From: Entonaema liquescens | Taxonomy: Eukaryota; Ascomycota; Sordariomycetes; Xylariales; Xylariaceae | Length of the DNA: 64,000 nt | Assembly: GCA_902805475.1 (NCBI GenBank) | Contig: CADCSX010000003.1 | Coordinates: forward strand, 1,674,001-1,738,000 | Direction: 5' to 3' | Shown: positions 11,401-25,007 of the stretch, one piece after another | Layout of the letters: each line of letters opens with the position of its first letter | How positions within the stretch are numbered: the first letter of the stretch is position 1 | Made by a program: the position numbers and the translations under genes | Notes under the pieces: model-generated | Databases searched by the model: none | What the model was told of the DNA's origin: nothing | The model's input: only the letters and a program-made list of their open reading frames with translations

Positions 11401-14400
11401 ATCCTGGGCATATAGCTAGTCGGTAGCAAATAATCGGCCTATTGTGAACTTGGATACCTATCACAATTCCAATCGAGAGATCCTAACCCTAGCTAGTTCC
11501 AATCGACACGTTGTTCTGGAAGAGAGGAGCAAAGAAGATGATTATTCTCCGACACGACCAACCTCGTCCTGATCGTCGCCCTGTGCCCCAACCGTGGGAC
11601 CTATAAGTCCCGTTATTAAGATTATCTGCTGCACCTCTCGACACCGCTTAACAAAAGCCTCACAGACTCCACGTCAAGATTCTGTCATTTATTTTATAGC
11701 CGCAAAGCACAGTCTAAGGTTTATATGCCTATTCTATACGAGCGAGCGTTGCATATAATACTCCCGGCAAGAGTGCTCTTCACCGGAAACTATAATTGCG
11801 CTGTTATCTCTATTATATGTACATCTGCGGCAAAGGCTCCTCCATGCATGTAAGACGAGGTTTTTTGAGATGCTATCCCTCTCTCAAGCGAAGACCCTTT
11901 TCCGACATCCTCTCGCACGTGGGAGGAATACGCTATCCCTGGTTCCGACGGGGACCGTCCCCCCACGGGTAGAACAGATTGGGGAAAGGCGGATGTGAAA
12001 CGACGCGTTGTGGATTCGTGATGGATTGTTCATGTATAGCTAATCTAGCTTGTTTTTTTTTTTTTCTGACATACATATGTTAGGTATGTATATACTTACG
12101 TGCTTACGCCACACGACCCGCCGCAGCCTCGCATGGCCTCGGTGTCTCGTGCCTGCGATGCGGGCTCGCTCGGACCCCCTCTAGATTTAGAGATTTATCG
12201 CGGTTAAGACGGAAAGTCGAGTGAGTCAAGGGGTGTTAACTCCGTAATGGCTCCTTGCGTCTTTTGTAAGTATTGCATATTGCTCGTAAATATTATGGTA
12301 TCCTCAGTCAACTAGAAATCATGTTTCTGCTAGTTAGAAGGCTGTGAGACCGGCACGCCGCCGGTAGGATTTTCGCTTATTTTGGCTTAAAAGCCGAACG
12401 TGAGGCTTTTCGGCACGTTCCGGTGTATTATCCCTCTATATTTAGTTTTCGCATATAAAAAAGAAAAATCTAATGTTGTCTCTGACTCACGTTATCCCTG
12501 TGGCCTTAAGAGAAAGCTGAAAAGCTGCCTGTTTATCAACTCCACTCGTACCATCATGTTGTGTGGCTAAGTCCTATGTAGTCTTCTCGCCGCCCGAGTT
12601 GTGGGACTGCTCTTTGGAAATGATACTTCAACCGGCAGGTAGTTTAGTCACCCCGAGAAAGTATATTAAGCCGGACGCCACTGTCTGCCGATAAATGGGT
12701 CGTAGGTGGTATTAGACTTTTAGGTATCCGGAGCCCATCGAGAGTCTGAGCGTATATTGCTACCTGGTCGCGGCAGACCGTGGCGTCGCCGGCAGCGACT
12801 CAGCCTACTACTGTTTTCATAAGGAGGCGTCTATACTCTGATACCGGGGATGATTTTGCAAGGGTTCTAAATTACTTGTTTTCGGAACTTCTCTCCTACG
12901 GCCCCCAACCTATTCACCTACCATATCGGTTCACCAGGCAGGCAGCTGCTTGGGAGAGTCAGGGTTCCTAGGACTCTTAGGGGTTCGCGGAAGGGTGTGC
13001 TCTCTCCCCCGCCCAGTTGATGATGTTTAATGAGAAGCCGGGGTGACTCATCTTATTATATGAGGAGGTAGAGACCTGTTTATCATGCTCTTGGGTCGGC
13101 GGCTATGAGTGATAGACATGTTAGGGAGTTCAGGGGGTCTTTTACGTGTGGGGTTGTTGTAGCAAATCCTAAGATGATACATTAAGTGGAGCGTGAGTAG
13201 TTGAGTATACCTCTGCGAGGCTTGCCACCGTGGCGTATGTACTTCCTTCTCTTGGAACACTACCCTTGGGCGTCGTGAGGATACAAGTGAGAAGTGAAGT
13301 CGTGAGATCGTGACTATGTTGAAGTTCGAGGAACGATGAAAACTAGCTGAGATTAGGTCACTGAGATGTCTCGAGGCTTCTCATTCTCTATGATTCTATA
13401 TGCTCCTACTGTCCTGGAATCCAGGCAATCCCTTCTACTGAGGGTATTGATGTCAGTTTTATAAGAGTAAGCTCATAACCCTATACCGAATACGTATATT
13501 GTTGATATTGTTGATTGTAAAGTTGGAGTTTTTTTTTACAGAAAATTTGATAGGGGGTGGCCTAGATCCCGGTCTCTGAACTGGTCACCTGCGATGTAAT
13601 GACCAGTTACTAAAGACTCAATGAATGACTGGAATATTGCTCCGGTTCCTATGGGACATAGATGGCCTTAACGTGCACTCCTTTAGGACTTACTAGTCTA
13701 CTAGTCTACTAGTAGAAATGTTTCAGCGTACTTGCTATATTGATATCACCATAACAGATTAAGTTCTAACTGAGCCCTGAAAGTGTGTATAAACAGACCA
13801 TTTAGATTAGCCTTACGAGACTAGTTGGCAACCCTATATATATCTCTAACATATATATTCCGCTAGGAAGGCCCATTTCAGCTATCCATAAGCATGTTTT
13901 ACATTATAATGAGGGTTATGCTATGACTAGTTGGCACTTTAAGGGATGAGATGAGTATAGTGGATCTTATTGAAGTATGGCAAATATAAAAGGATATTGC
14001 CGTGCTCATCCATAACTCGGTTCTTTAAACTTTCTATTGGGTATTAGGAACTCTTCTAAGGCGAATGTCATATTCTTCTCTAAGCTGATACCAACGTGGC
14101 TAGGGTTGCATTTCTTTGTCACTTAGACTTACCTATGGTATTGAGCTTTACTATATGCTACGGAAAGCATATCGTCTAAGTGGCTAAAAGTCGGAATCTA
14201 AGAGTCGTGTCTCGATGCCTTGACCAATTCTTCTAACCTTAGTCTCGTGGATTTCCTACGGGGGTTGTCACAATAGTATGTAGGTATGGAACCAATTGAT
14301 AACGGATAGTTATATTACCATAGCGAAGAAGATGATGATGAATATGTTTACGTCTATTAGGCATATGAAAATATCTAGTATCATCCTATAATATTGCTCT

Positions 14401-17400
14401 TGAAGTGTATCTGTGTCGTGAAGGATGGCTAGGGTGCAGTGACAGAGCCAATATGCCTATCAACCAAATAAAACGTCCCTCGATGAGGAAATATAAGTGT
14501 ACAAGGGAAATAAAGCGATTCTCTTACTTAGATTGGGTGATACTAAGACTTTATGATATGATATATTGTGTGTGCCTCTTCGAATAGTTATCCGAATTAA
14601 CTATATCGCCTGAAAGTGACTCTCTAGTGGTCTAAAAGGCTTCAGTTGTGCATATCTAAACGAGTAGTCAATGATCGGTAGATAAGTATGCTGAATGGTA
14701 TAATCAGTATCGGGCCGGATATCTTCCACTAGAGCCTCCATTTATCTGATGAAGTTGGAGTTTTTGCCCGGCCACTCCTGGAAGACACGGCTTCGTTAAT
14801 GTGTATGACTGTAGATACATTCGGGTCAAGAGATTGGGCTGCTCTATGCACGAATGCGAAAACTTAAACAACGACCTAAATAATTCGTTGTTCTTACTGA
14901 TAGCTGCGAATACAGAGCGACTTTTGCAAATTAGACCTCACGTTTCATTCATTCGCATGCCATGGGTGGATAGTAACCTGACTATCTTGAGCGTACATGT
15001 GTTATCAACCGTCAATTCCTAGCTCGCCAGCCCAAGTTGTAACAAACAAGTTTACATATCGAGCTTTTCGCCGTCATACGAGTAGACCGAACACTCAAGG
15101 CTCTAGTAAGAAACAGAAACCAGTATCTTTCTACTTGAGACCACTATTAACAGGTCTCTTGGGAACTTACCATCAACTACTCTATCCCCATAACAGAACC
15201 AAACTCGACTATTTAATAATTATTTACCCCCAGATACTTATAGTTTCCGTAATAATCGCCGTATTTGTTTTCTTCTTCCTGTCCAGAATGTAATGTTGAT
15301 ATTAATGCGTTTAGGGTAACCTTGTCTCAGGGGCTGAAAAGGGGTTATTAACCAATGCCAGCATGCAGATCCACTGGCATGCGAGAACACGATAGAGTCC
15401 CCGATGAAGGTTAGAGCATTATTTTTTTACGCACAGGGAATTATATTTTGCTTATATAGCCCTAAAATAGAGGACGCCCCAGCAGCGACCTAGTGGCCAA
15501 TCACGGACTGGCAGGAGGATAGTTAATGAGTTGCTATGCATAGTCTTATAGGCATAACTGCAATTCGGCGCGCAGAGGGCAATACTCGAGGACTAGAGAA
15601 TTAGTGCTTAGCGGATAATTTCTTAATAGTTTCTTGCCATGCGTATGTCGCCCTTATATCATGTATACCATATCCATTGGCCTCAGAGGTCGCGCTTCCC
15701 TGAGCACATAGGTGAGAAGAAAACCGAACATGTGTGAACGGGTTCTCTCTGGCATAGAAGCCACAAGTTGCCATACTGGCACTCAAAGCTAGGTCAGCGC
15801 GTGGACTGTACGGCTAACGATCTTCAAAAGAAAACCAAGTAACATGGTCTCTGGTTCAGGAGTATTCGAAAACGTCGGGTCGAAATGAGCTCTCATAGTA
15901 AGCGAGTTTATAGGTGCAGTCGCAATCCTATACTGTCAGAAGCCCAGAAGGCCATAAAATTGCAGTAGTAAAGCCAGTGGCCCCTTGTAGAAGCTTGTTC
16001 TATGTTGCAGCTTCTCCTGAGCTTCGAAGCATGTCGAAGAGCGCGATCTCGCCACTATCAAAGTTAGCAACATTAAGAAGATTCAATAATATCACATACC
16101 TTTGAGGAAAAAAACTGATTTCAAGATACTACCATACGAAACTCAACCATATCATACTATGACTGAGCCAAATTTCACTTGTCGTAATGTTGCTAGCAAT
16201 ACCAGGAGGGAGGTGAACCACTACCCTAGAACTATGTAGATATTCATCAATAGAGGGTTGCAGTTGGAGATAATCTCTTTAGAGCATCCCCCGAATTATT
16301 CCTCTATCATATGCGATATTCCCTGTCGTTCAAGGGCGTGCATCTATTATTAAGGGGTCCGAATAACATGATTCGCCGGGTCGTCAGGCACAACTTATCG
16401 TTGGGCCTAAAGTTAAACAACGCAGTCCAGTGAGCTCTGTCCAGGTGGCCCTCCATCGTACTTTGACACCCACAAGATAGATAACCTGTGTCCCTACTGT
16501 ATGCGGGACTGTGGGAATATATTTCAAGGGAGGACGTGTACGGCGATCATCGCGCGGGCCGGAAAAGGGGCCGTCACCACCCTGACTTTCACCCAACCTC
16601 AGGCTAGCCACGGAATACAGATAATTAGCTAGCAAAAAAATCTACTCGTCATATGTTGTTATGAATAACATAATGGATTAAGAGACGTCGTGAATAGGAA
16701 TAGTGCCGGAAACCACAGGCCTGAAGACTTCGTGTTCCGAGTCCTTTCGTCCTAGCCACGACGTTACTCTATCTTGTTGCATTGATGATTCATGCATTGT
16801 AACTAAACACCTCTCATCCAGAAAGGCCTCTTTACTATACTGTGCTAGTGACGGGTTACGCATGTGGGAATCGAACTCCCCTTAAGCCCGTGGACCTAGG
16901 ACACTTCCGTACAACCAGTGTAACGCAATGCAAAGACCACACTTCTAAATTCTAGTTCAACTTCAGTATACTAATATGAGACAAAGTGTACGATAGAAAC
17001 AACTTGCGAAGCTAAAGTGCCTCCATGTAACTGTAGGCTTGTATCAGCCGGGATCCGAAGGTATTCATTTCTGTAGCATTATCCAGGCTGATAGGATTTG
17101 GACGCATTTGCCAACTGACTCTACTACTATGTCTAATGCTAATACTAGGAAGTTCAATAGAGAAGAATCTCAACGAAAACAGAGTTTAATGGGACTACTC
17201 TTTCATTGGGCCAGCGCTTTGAAAGACAGCAAGATGGCATTAGGGCCGATGCGTACCGTCGAAGGACGTATCCGAAGATACCCACACGATCCCCCTTTTC
17301 GCCTCGAACTCGCAGACTGGAGCCACTTCGTTGCGTTGCTAGCGAGCTCGACGATAATACGTAAACAATCTCTCAAGAATATACTATGCTAGGAGGAGGT

Positions 17401-20400
17401 AATAGAAACCGCGCTAAGATCAACCCGTGCTGCGTGGCAGCTGCATTCAAGATCATCGCGAGTGAGGCGAGCTGGTTATGACGGAACTCTCAACAAACAT
17501 ACCAAGGCCCTCAGATGGACGTGGCGATAATAGATAGCTCTTGACGGAGCTGAGACTCCAAGGCTCCATGTATGCTATGCCGAGATAGTTCGCCCCATCG
17601 GCTAGATTGCCATGTCACTGACATAGGAGTACACTTCACCAAAGTCTAACCTGAAAGTGAGGTAGTACACGGGAAGATGTGATGCTGCTGTCACTTCTCC
17701 GGGATTCCCCCGGGGCCCCGGAGATGATGCTCGGGTTACGCTGATTACCTGTTCAAGTCTCCTACCCTATCAATACGAAGACCCAGTCCTGATGGACTCC
17801 TTGGCGGTTGATAGATTCCAATAGCGTTGGTGCCATAGAGGTAATACACTCTCAAATCTCCCAGATGACTTCGTTTCTATGGATTTATCAATATCTAACA
17901 ACTAGCTTCAAGCTCGGTGGTTACTCCTGATATAACGAAACAGGGGGCGATTCTATCGTAAAGCTCTAGCTAGTCTTTTTCCAAGATCTCCCATGCGTCT
18001 TCGTGGGCTCTACTTTAGGAAAGTCTATAGGTTCACTCTCGGGTCACTATTGTTCAAGGATCACTAGGGGCCGTAATTACAGACAGTCTTTAGCTTCGAG
18101 TCTAGACCGTGATCAAGAGACTCGGCGATAATCGCGGCATCACATAAACATATTGCAAGAGACTCCGGAGAAACTACCTTCTCTAGAGAGCAAGATCTCG
18201 GGGATAGGGGTAATAAAGACCGTGACGTATCAACGTCCACAATAGACTAAGCAACCCTCTAGGATGTTGTACAGTTGCGGCTGAACGGCCATGTCCAATA
18301 ATCTAAGATTGCTATCGAACAAACTCGAGGTGTTTCCGAGCCATAATCATCGTTACAGATAATGTCAAATACAACGGGGTATCGACTACTTATTGGCTTA
18401 CTCATTCACCATACCATGGCTATAATCACTATTACTATCTCGAAATAAGAAGGTGCATCTAGACATTTCGTACAAGAGCGGAAATATGATATTCAGGCCC
18501 CTCAATAAACAAACCTCTAAAAGGGAGGAACATGATCACTAGTAATACGGTCATAATGGGCTTTTAGCGCCAAGCTTCAGATGATCTACGAAGGACCTAC
18601 TTAAGATTACAAGTGACGATATGAAATAAGACCGAATTCTTAGATAGACAATATTAAAGAATGGTGATGGACATGTGACGAGACTGGTGGAAGCTTGAAT
18701 TACCCCCCGACCCTTTATGCGGCCCAGACCCTAGGCGCCAGGTACGTGAGACAATGGGGGTAAGCATGAGCGTGGAGAATGGGAGTGGGAGGTGTGGAAG
18801 GTCGAATTGGAGGGCGAATACTCGATCCCGGACTTTCATTCGCCAGCGTGCCCCCCGGAACGTTGTCTCATGAGCTCATTGCAGATTTGGGAAATTGGCG
18901 GAGCTGTTTTCGTCGTGGCGATTCGAGAAGCTCTTTCGTTCCCTGCAAACTGGTTGGATATCCCCAACTGCAGCTATCAAAAATAAGCGACCGGGTAAGG
19001 AGATGATGAGGCTGAAAATAGTTAAGCCATCTTTTTTTTTTTTTTTCCCATACCGAACCCTCGAATATGCGTGACTGAAAATCTATCCGGAGATTCTGAT
19101 ATGTCTTTATTACAGATCGTTCGATACCCGGTAGCCCTGTAAGTATACGAAAGAGGTAATCAATAACTTAAGATATATATGCTTAAATAAATTAATTGCC
19201 TCGGCGAGACGTCAGCGGTCTTTCGAAAACACGGAGAACGGCGGGTTTTTTCTTCTTTGGTTACAGTGAACGCTTTACAAGATAGGATACGAAACGGATT
19301 CGAAAACAAAGACCCTAACGGAATCTAATTCGCGCTATTGGGCTCCAATGGACCCGTTCGCCGAAGAGGACGACATGCATGAAGTAGATGATGCGTTGAA
19401 GCTTTGAAGCTTTATTTTGACAGACTTAAGAGAACAGACTTAAGCTCCAATGCTGCCCAAAGAGGAATGTGTACACTAAAGATGCGGATCAACCCGCATG
19501 TTTTGGGTGTTCGTCTGTTGGAAATGAACCGATATCGCATGTGACAAGCCCATCTGCTCAATGCCAATGGATGTAATTAGGTCTTCTGCAACTGCAAGAC
19601 CCCTCAAAAATTGTGCCTATTGATACTACATCTAGGTTCGTACCGAACCTGGCGTACGGGGTTTGAATTGATATGCGGTTACTGGCTAGGTTGATCTCTA
19701 CAAACCAAATCCCTTTAACTTACCATGTAGCAATGATAGCTATCTCTAAGCTTCTTCCTTTCCCCCACTCTGACATCTTAGCTCTTGGTCGCTGCGTAAA
19801 ATGGTCCACTGAAATGCTTCGAAAAGAGGAAATCCAAGACAGCTCTGGACCAGTCACAAAATTCATACAGGGTGGAATTTCCAACCACTCACGATGCGAA
19901 TTGAGCCGTCAATCAGGTTCTCCAACCCTTGCGATGCAAAGGGCTTCCCCCCCTGGTAAAGAATTGTGGTTTACCGCCTGGTTCCAATCAACTTGAGTCC
20001 TTCTTTTTTGTCTCTAGTGACGACAATGTCCTCCCCAAAGGGCGAGAACTACATTTTCTAAGGATTTCGGTCTGGAGTAAGCTACTATAATGTCATTGTC
20101 TCAGTACACCGACTTTTCTATACTTGAAAGTGCAACGCGTAAATAGACGTGATGCTTAAGCAAGAAAGGGAATAGGCTCCGCCCGCTACCTTTCTTCTCC
20201 CTCACCGTCAGAATGATGCACCCACTTGCTAAGGACGTGTGTGGCAGAGCCCAGTTTCACAGTATCTCCGTTTGTGTGGCAGAGTAACGCACTGTGATTG
20301 CTGACATGCAGATAAAGTGCGCATAAGTGTTGGAGCCGCCTGGTCTAAGATCCCTTCATACTGCTTCCGAACAGAGCTAGGCGGGCCCAGCTTCTCCGTG

Positions 20401-20600
20401 ACGTGTAAGCCAGGTAGGAAGTTGAAAAGGTCATAGATAAACAAAGAACGTTGTCGATTTCTTGGTCTCTCGCTATACTCAATCCTGAAGAGAATGGATA
20501 TGCGTATCGCGCTTTACTATGTACGTAGGTGTATGTGGACGCTGAATGTGGACGCTTGAATGGGGTGGTATCCTATTATTAGAGTCGTGACGCGCGAGCT
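11401..20600. other. Large gene-free interval, origin unclear
   Basis: About 9.2 kb with stops in all frames; the longest open frames (about 100-117 codons) show no recognisable protein. Composition is moderate rather than strongly AT-rich. In two 120-nt samples (14,281-14,400 and 18,421-18,540) I counted TpA 19 versus ApT 22 and TpA 12 versus ApT 14, so there is no strong signature of repeat-induced point mutation. I found no terminal repeats, LTRs or confident RNA gene. Nested inverted repeats occur at 12,388-12,424, and a CTACTAGT triplication at 13,690-13,715. It may be decayed mobile DNA or plain intergenic sequence. Confidence 0.45.
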
Positions 20601-21034
20601 CAAAGCTCGAGCTCCGGTGACCTAGGGCTTCGTGCCGTGAGCCAAGTTTCTCCTCGTCTTACAGCTGGATTGTAACATAGCGTACAGATAATATAGGCCG
20701 GGATGCTTAGCATAAATAACAACTGTCGCCACACGCCACAATGATCATCTGCCATGCTGGCGTCGATCTGGGGATAGGCACGGAATGGGAATCCTCAACG
20801 TAAGGGTTAATATCATCATAGCGTTGAGTGTTTGAATTGCGGATGGTTTGTCAAAGCAACTAAGCAACTAACTGCTTGCTGGTGATGATATTTACGTGTT
20901 TACCGAGCTCCGTATAATAAAACGAAAGGAGGATACAGAGTATTTTTTGTCACAGGGGGGGGGGCCTGGGTGAGTTTGGTCTGCCGCCATGGACCGGCAT
21001 CTATCCTTGGTTCTTGGTAAAGCCGAAGGCTACC

Positions 21035-21063
21035 ATGCTGCCATGCTGCCATGCTGCCATGAT
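21035..21063. repeat. 8-bp tandem repeat CCATGCTG, about 3.6 copies
   Basis: Three exact copies of CCATGCTG plus a partial fourth lie in non-coding sequence. Confidence 0.9.
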
Positions 21064-24000
21064 TAGCCAAACCCCGCTGAATCTCACCATTTGCAGGAAT
21101 AGTGTAACTCGTAAGGCAGGCAAAGTAGCGTATGTGGTAATGTACGAAGTACTAGGTATTGCTATGTTCTTGGTTCTGATGGATATTATTATGTACGTGA
21201 GAAGTAACCATGTACCGTACACGAGAGGGATGCAATGTGAAGTTTTGCGCGGGGACTTTGGGAAAGGACTTGAAAAAGACGGGACTTGGAAAAGACGGGC
21301 TAATCCCTGTTCAAAGCATGATTCTTCCGTAACTTGACATAAGCCGCTGACACGTCAAGCGGAGTACGTAAGGATAAGTCTTGAAGAGAGGGGGCTGGGG
21401 GAGGAGGGACTTTGGAGAAAGAAGAAAAAAAAAAGGACAAAAAAAATAAAAGACTAGAACAAAAAATAAAATAAAAAATACATACCATTTAGGTACCCTA
21501 ACATACAACTTGAATAGAGAGACCCAGCCACCGGCTCGGAACACTTACAAGAAAGCATTTGTCACCGGATCCAGATCTCTCTTTACTACACTAGTATATG
21601 TATGTATGTACCGCGGATGAGAAAAGTCCCCGTTGATGTATTAGATACCTTATGTACATACTAGGTATGCCGTAATTATCTTGTGCATTGAGGTCATATG
21701 AGGAAATATTAGAACCTTGCAATCACAACGCGACTTGGACATATTACAGATTACAGATGTGATGAAGGAAAGTAAGTCGCATTTGGTAATGTAAAAAATA
21801 GTAAAACGTTACAAAGAGTCATATAGTTAAACTAAAAGTAGCAAAGGAAGCGAGGAATATGGAAGTACAAGGTAGCCTACAGCAACAAAATCACCCATCA
21901 GCCCCAGGCGCCACACAAATTTTCAGCGGTAACAGGGCTGCACTTCTATCTCATCACAGTGTGTCTATCCCTACGCTGGCACAATAGCGGGGCCAAAAGA
22001 CCCAGAGGGACCCATATAGATCCACTATGACCCACAACGAAGATTTTAACAAGGCAGCTGATTAGTCACAAATGCAGCCCCATTAAAACGTCGGGACCCT
22101 CTGGGCTCGCTTTCCCTCGCTTTTTACTTGCCTCTGTCCATTTTTCACCAATCAATCCCCTCTTGGTCCACCACTTGTTAAAAAATTCATCGAATCAATT
22201 GGCCTTCCTCCCACGCTCTGTCTTTTTTCATCCAAACAGCTCCCAGAAAGTCTGTTTCTAAAACATCGAATCATATTGTCTCTTTCGGGAGCCCTGGTTT
22301 ACTGGTTTACTGGTTTATAACTCTATTACATAGCAGCACACAGTAAACTGATCCCATTCAACATTTATCCGCTCCGCATTATCTGGGCTGACAGGTTCCG
22401 CACGCGATCCTATCTGTCCAGTCATAATCCTCAAGTCACCTGAAAAAGATCCAGCATCCAGGTACAAAGACAAGCACAAACTGGAGCATATAGAACATCA
22501 AAAATACAGCCAACCAGGAGCGACGCGCTACACGTCGCTGTATACATACCATACATACCATACATATCAACTTACCTTGCAACTATCTGCATAGCCGCCT
22601 TGTCTACTCTGATACTCCTATTGTAAGGCGGTGCTGTCGAATTGACGCGCGAAAGAATCACCTTTTTATGCGCGCGACCGCCAAAAGTCCATCAGTACTT
22701 CTCACTCTAACCGGCCGCGCCCCTCGTGTGTGTGAGTGCACAAAGCCAGTCGTGTATACCACTTACACTTGCGACCAGACCAGAGTGTCGCAAGACATCT
22801 TTTAAGGTACGGCGCGTATTGTTTCCTCCGGTTACTATTCTCCTCCTTTGTCCTCGTAAACATGAGACAAATTCCCTTGTCCCTTTTCGGTCCCTTGTTG
22901 TTCTTTTCTTGAAATCTATAAGTCAATATCGAACGGGGCATGCCCAAGAAACAATTCCAGCCAGTAAGCGCTTCAGCGCAAAAAAGGCAACAAGAAATCC
23001 ACTCAGCTCCAGCAAATCATCGAGCTCTTCAATGCCTGTTATATAACTAACCCTTTCGCGAATAGATACAGAAGCCTATCATTGTCAACAAAATTAACTT
23101 TATTGTCGCCATTGGCTCTACCTGCTCATCAGGTGATTGATGCCATCTGCGGACAACGATTATTAGGACTTCCTCGGCTCAATCAGAACAGAATCGTTGT
23201 TCTTGTAGCCCTCACTCCCCAAAGCCTCCTCGGACGCGGAGAGATTTCGAGGCGCGATATTAATTCTCGCCCTTTTCCCTTGGTATGTTCCCCCTACCTA
23301 CCTTACATCATACACCGTCTTCCACACCGGCTCGTGTTAGCCAGCTTCCTTCTACACAAACAACTCCGAGCCACCACAATCCCGGCATTATAGCTACACC
23401 CAGCTATTTTTTGATCCTATATTACGTTGTCGCAAGCTTACCCCAGAATGGTACATTGCTCCCCCGGATGCACCTGTTCGCCAAATTCTTGTTCCATTCT
23501 CCCTTCTGAAGCATTGTAATAATTGTCGCTCCGGTCTAATTCATAAATTCATATAATCGCTACTCGTTCACTTTCTCCTTCTAGAATCAGTTCACTAACC
23601 GTCTTTTACAACAGAGGCGCAACCGGTCCCATCAGTCCGGCACCCTGCGTAGGTCGAACCCAAGTACTCGGGAACCTACTAAAAAAAGGTATGTACAATT
23701 ATTCATATGTTCGCACACCTACGCCGCTTGTCCCTTTATCCCCATCTGCCCGTCTGCAACGATACATCCACACACCATCCTCACCGCAACCACACCCTTC
23801 CCGTCTCTTTCCCGCTAGGGCAAGGCTTGACGATCGGATATACCCTCTTCGAGTCATCAATTCCTTCATACAAGGCACCAAGCATCCATTCTTGCGTAAC
23901 TTATCTCGGTCCTTTCCTTTTTCCTTCCTCGTCCCTTTTCTCCCGCACACCTTTGTCTGTTCTTGGTGTGGCCAGCAGTCCACTGCTTCTTCCTAAAAGA

Positions 24001-24691
24001 GCTACATATATGTACGTCGCATGTGTTCGAGAAATGCATATGTTTCTTGGCCAATCGACCATGATGCAGCCTTGAGATTTACAACATGGCATATGGCATA
24101 AGAGCTTCGATAGCCTAGCTCCCATGGCGTAAGACGGATTCTCCTCGCAAGGTCTAGCATCGGGCAGCCTTTGCCTTGCGCCACTGCTGGGCAATGCGAG
24201 TTGGATCTCCTGTCGCTCTGTGTGAGCTGGTCGACAGGGTGGGGCCCAGTTTGTGCATATTCCGTCATGCATGCCAGCGCATCAAGTGGTGGTCCAGCGC
24301 GAAAAAAAAGGACGATTTCTCACCCCCTCCACACCCCTCCCATCATCCGAGCTTTCCTTATACTTAACATGGGCGAATCTAATGTCTAATGTCTTTGGTT
24401 GGGTAGATCTCCACAGCCAAACGGTCATTGCGAATAGGCCTCGAGAACAACCTTGAGCTGTTTCGCTAGGCTACCCGCTCCCGCAGAGCTATTGTTATAG
24501 GTTCATTGAATTGGATAGCCTCACAGCGGCTCACGTATCCCCCGGATTCTCACGTGGTTGTCAAGTTTCCCGTCTTTGTTAGGATCTGGAGCATTGATCC
24601 CACCCCGCGAGATACATTCGTTTTGCATATGCCCTGGTGCGACCCTCTGTGTGCACCTACCACATCATTCATTGCCAGCTCATCCGCGCAT

Positions 24692-24707
24692 ATCCAATAG
24701 ATTGGAT
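24692..24707. promoter_or_regulatory. Perfect palindrome with two inverted CCAAT boxes upstream of hapB
   Basis: The sequence ATCCAATAGATTGGAT is a 7+7 bp perfect inverted repeat with a 2-nt spacer. It places two CCAAT pentamers head to head about 300 bp before the hapB start codon. CCAAT is the known binding site of the HAP complex to which HapB belongs, so autoregulation is a plausible inference. Whether the site lies in promoter or transcribed leader is unknown. Confidence 0.4.
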
Positions 24708-25007
24708 GCACATCCAGCCTACTTTCGCGGCTACCTAAGTAATCAAGGGCTATCCCAACGCGTGCCCAACTGCAGCCAACCCTACAGCCTTTTATCTCAA
24801 GGTTATCAAGCAACCCAAGCCGAGCTTTGAGCACGGTCTTAATTTCCATCATCTCAGCAAGACCTTGTACCACTAGCATCTTCTAAGTGGCCAACGGATT
24901 TTTATTATTAGACCTACCCGCTTGCCTCTGATTCGCATCGCAAAAGAGGCATCGACGTTTGGGTATTGCAAAATCCCTGCCGCCCCGCGCGTTACCTGTC
25001 CCCGATA

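Larger units (their letters stand above)
20601..25007 (+). promoter_or_regulatory. Upstream region and probable long 5' leader of hapB
   Basis: No supportable gene. The last ~2.3 kb before the hapB ATG are pyrimidine-rich on the plus strand (for example 23,270-23,520 and 23,700-24,000) and carry several short upstream ATG frames, suggesting a long leader. CCAAT motifs occur near 24,050, on the minus strand near 24,510, and as a palindrome at 24,692-24,707. A G10 run lies at about 20,955. Transcript boundaries cannot be set from sequence. Confidence 0.4.

Noticed and set aside
11480..11500. CTAACCCTA-type motif as a possible telomerase RNA template
   Set aside because: Only about nine matching bases, and similar GGGTTAGGG/CCCTAACCC fragments occur at about 38,265 and 59,883. 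There is no supporting pseudoknot evidence; too short to mean anything.
16858..16930. tRNA-like sequence on the minus strand: GTTCGATTCCC B-box-like motif and a 7-nt acceptor-like pair GTTACAC/GCGTAAC
   Set aside because: The T-arm does not pair in the canonical register, the spacing to the acceptor strand is wrong and no clear anticodon arm forms. At most a decayed tRNA-like relic.
11401..20600. Strong RIP-degraded transposon island
   Set aside because: No LTRs or terminal repeats found, and hand counts of TpA versus ApT in two samples do not show the expected excess. A windowed computation is needed to decide.
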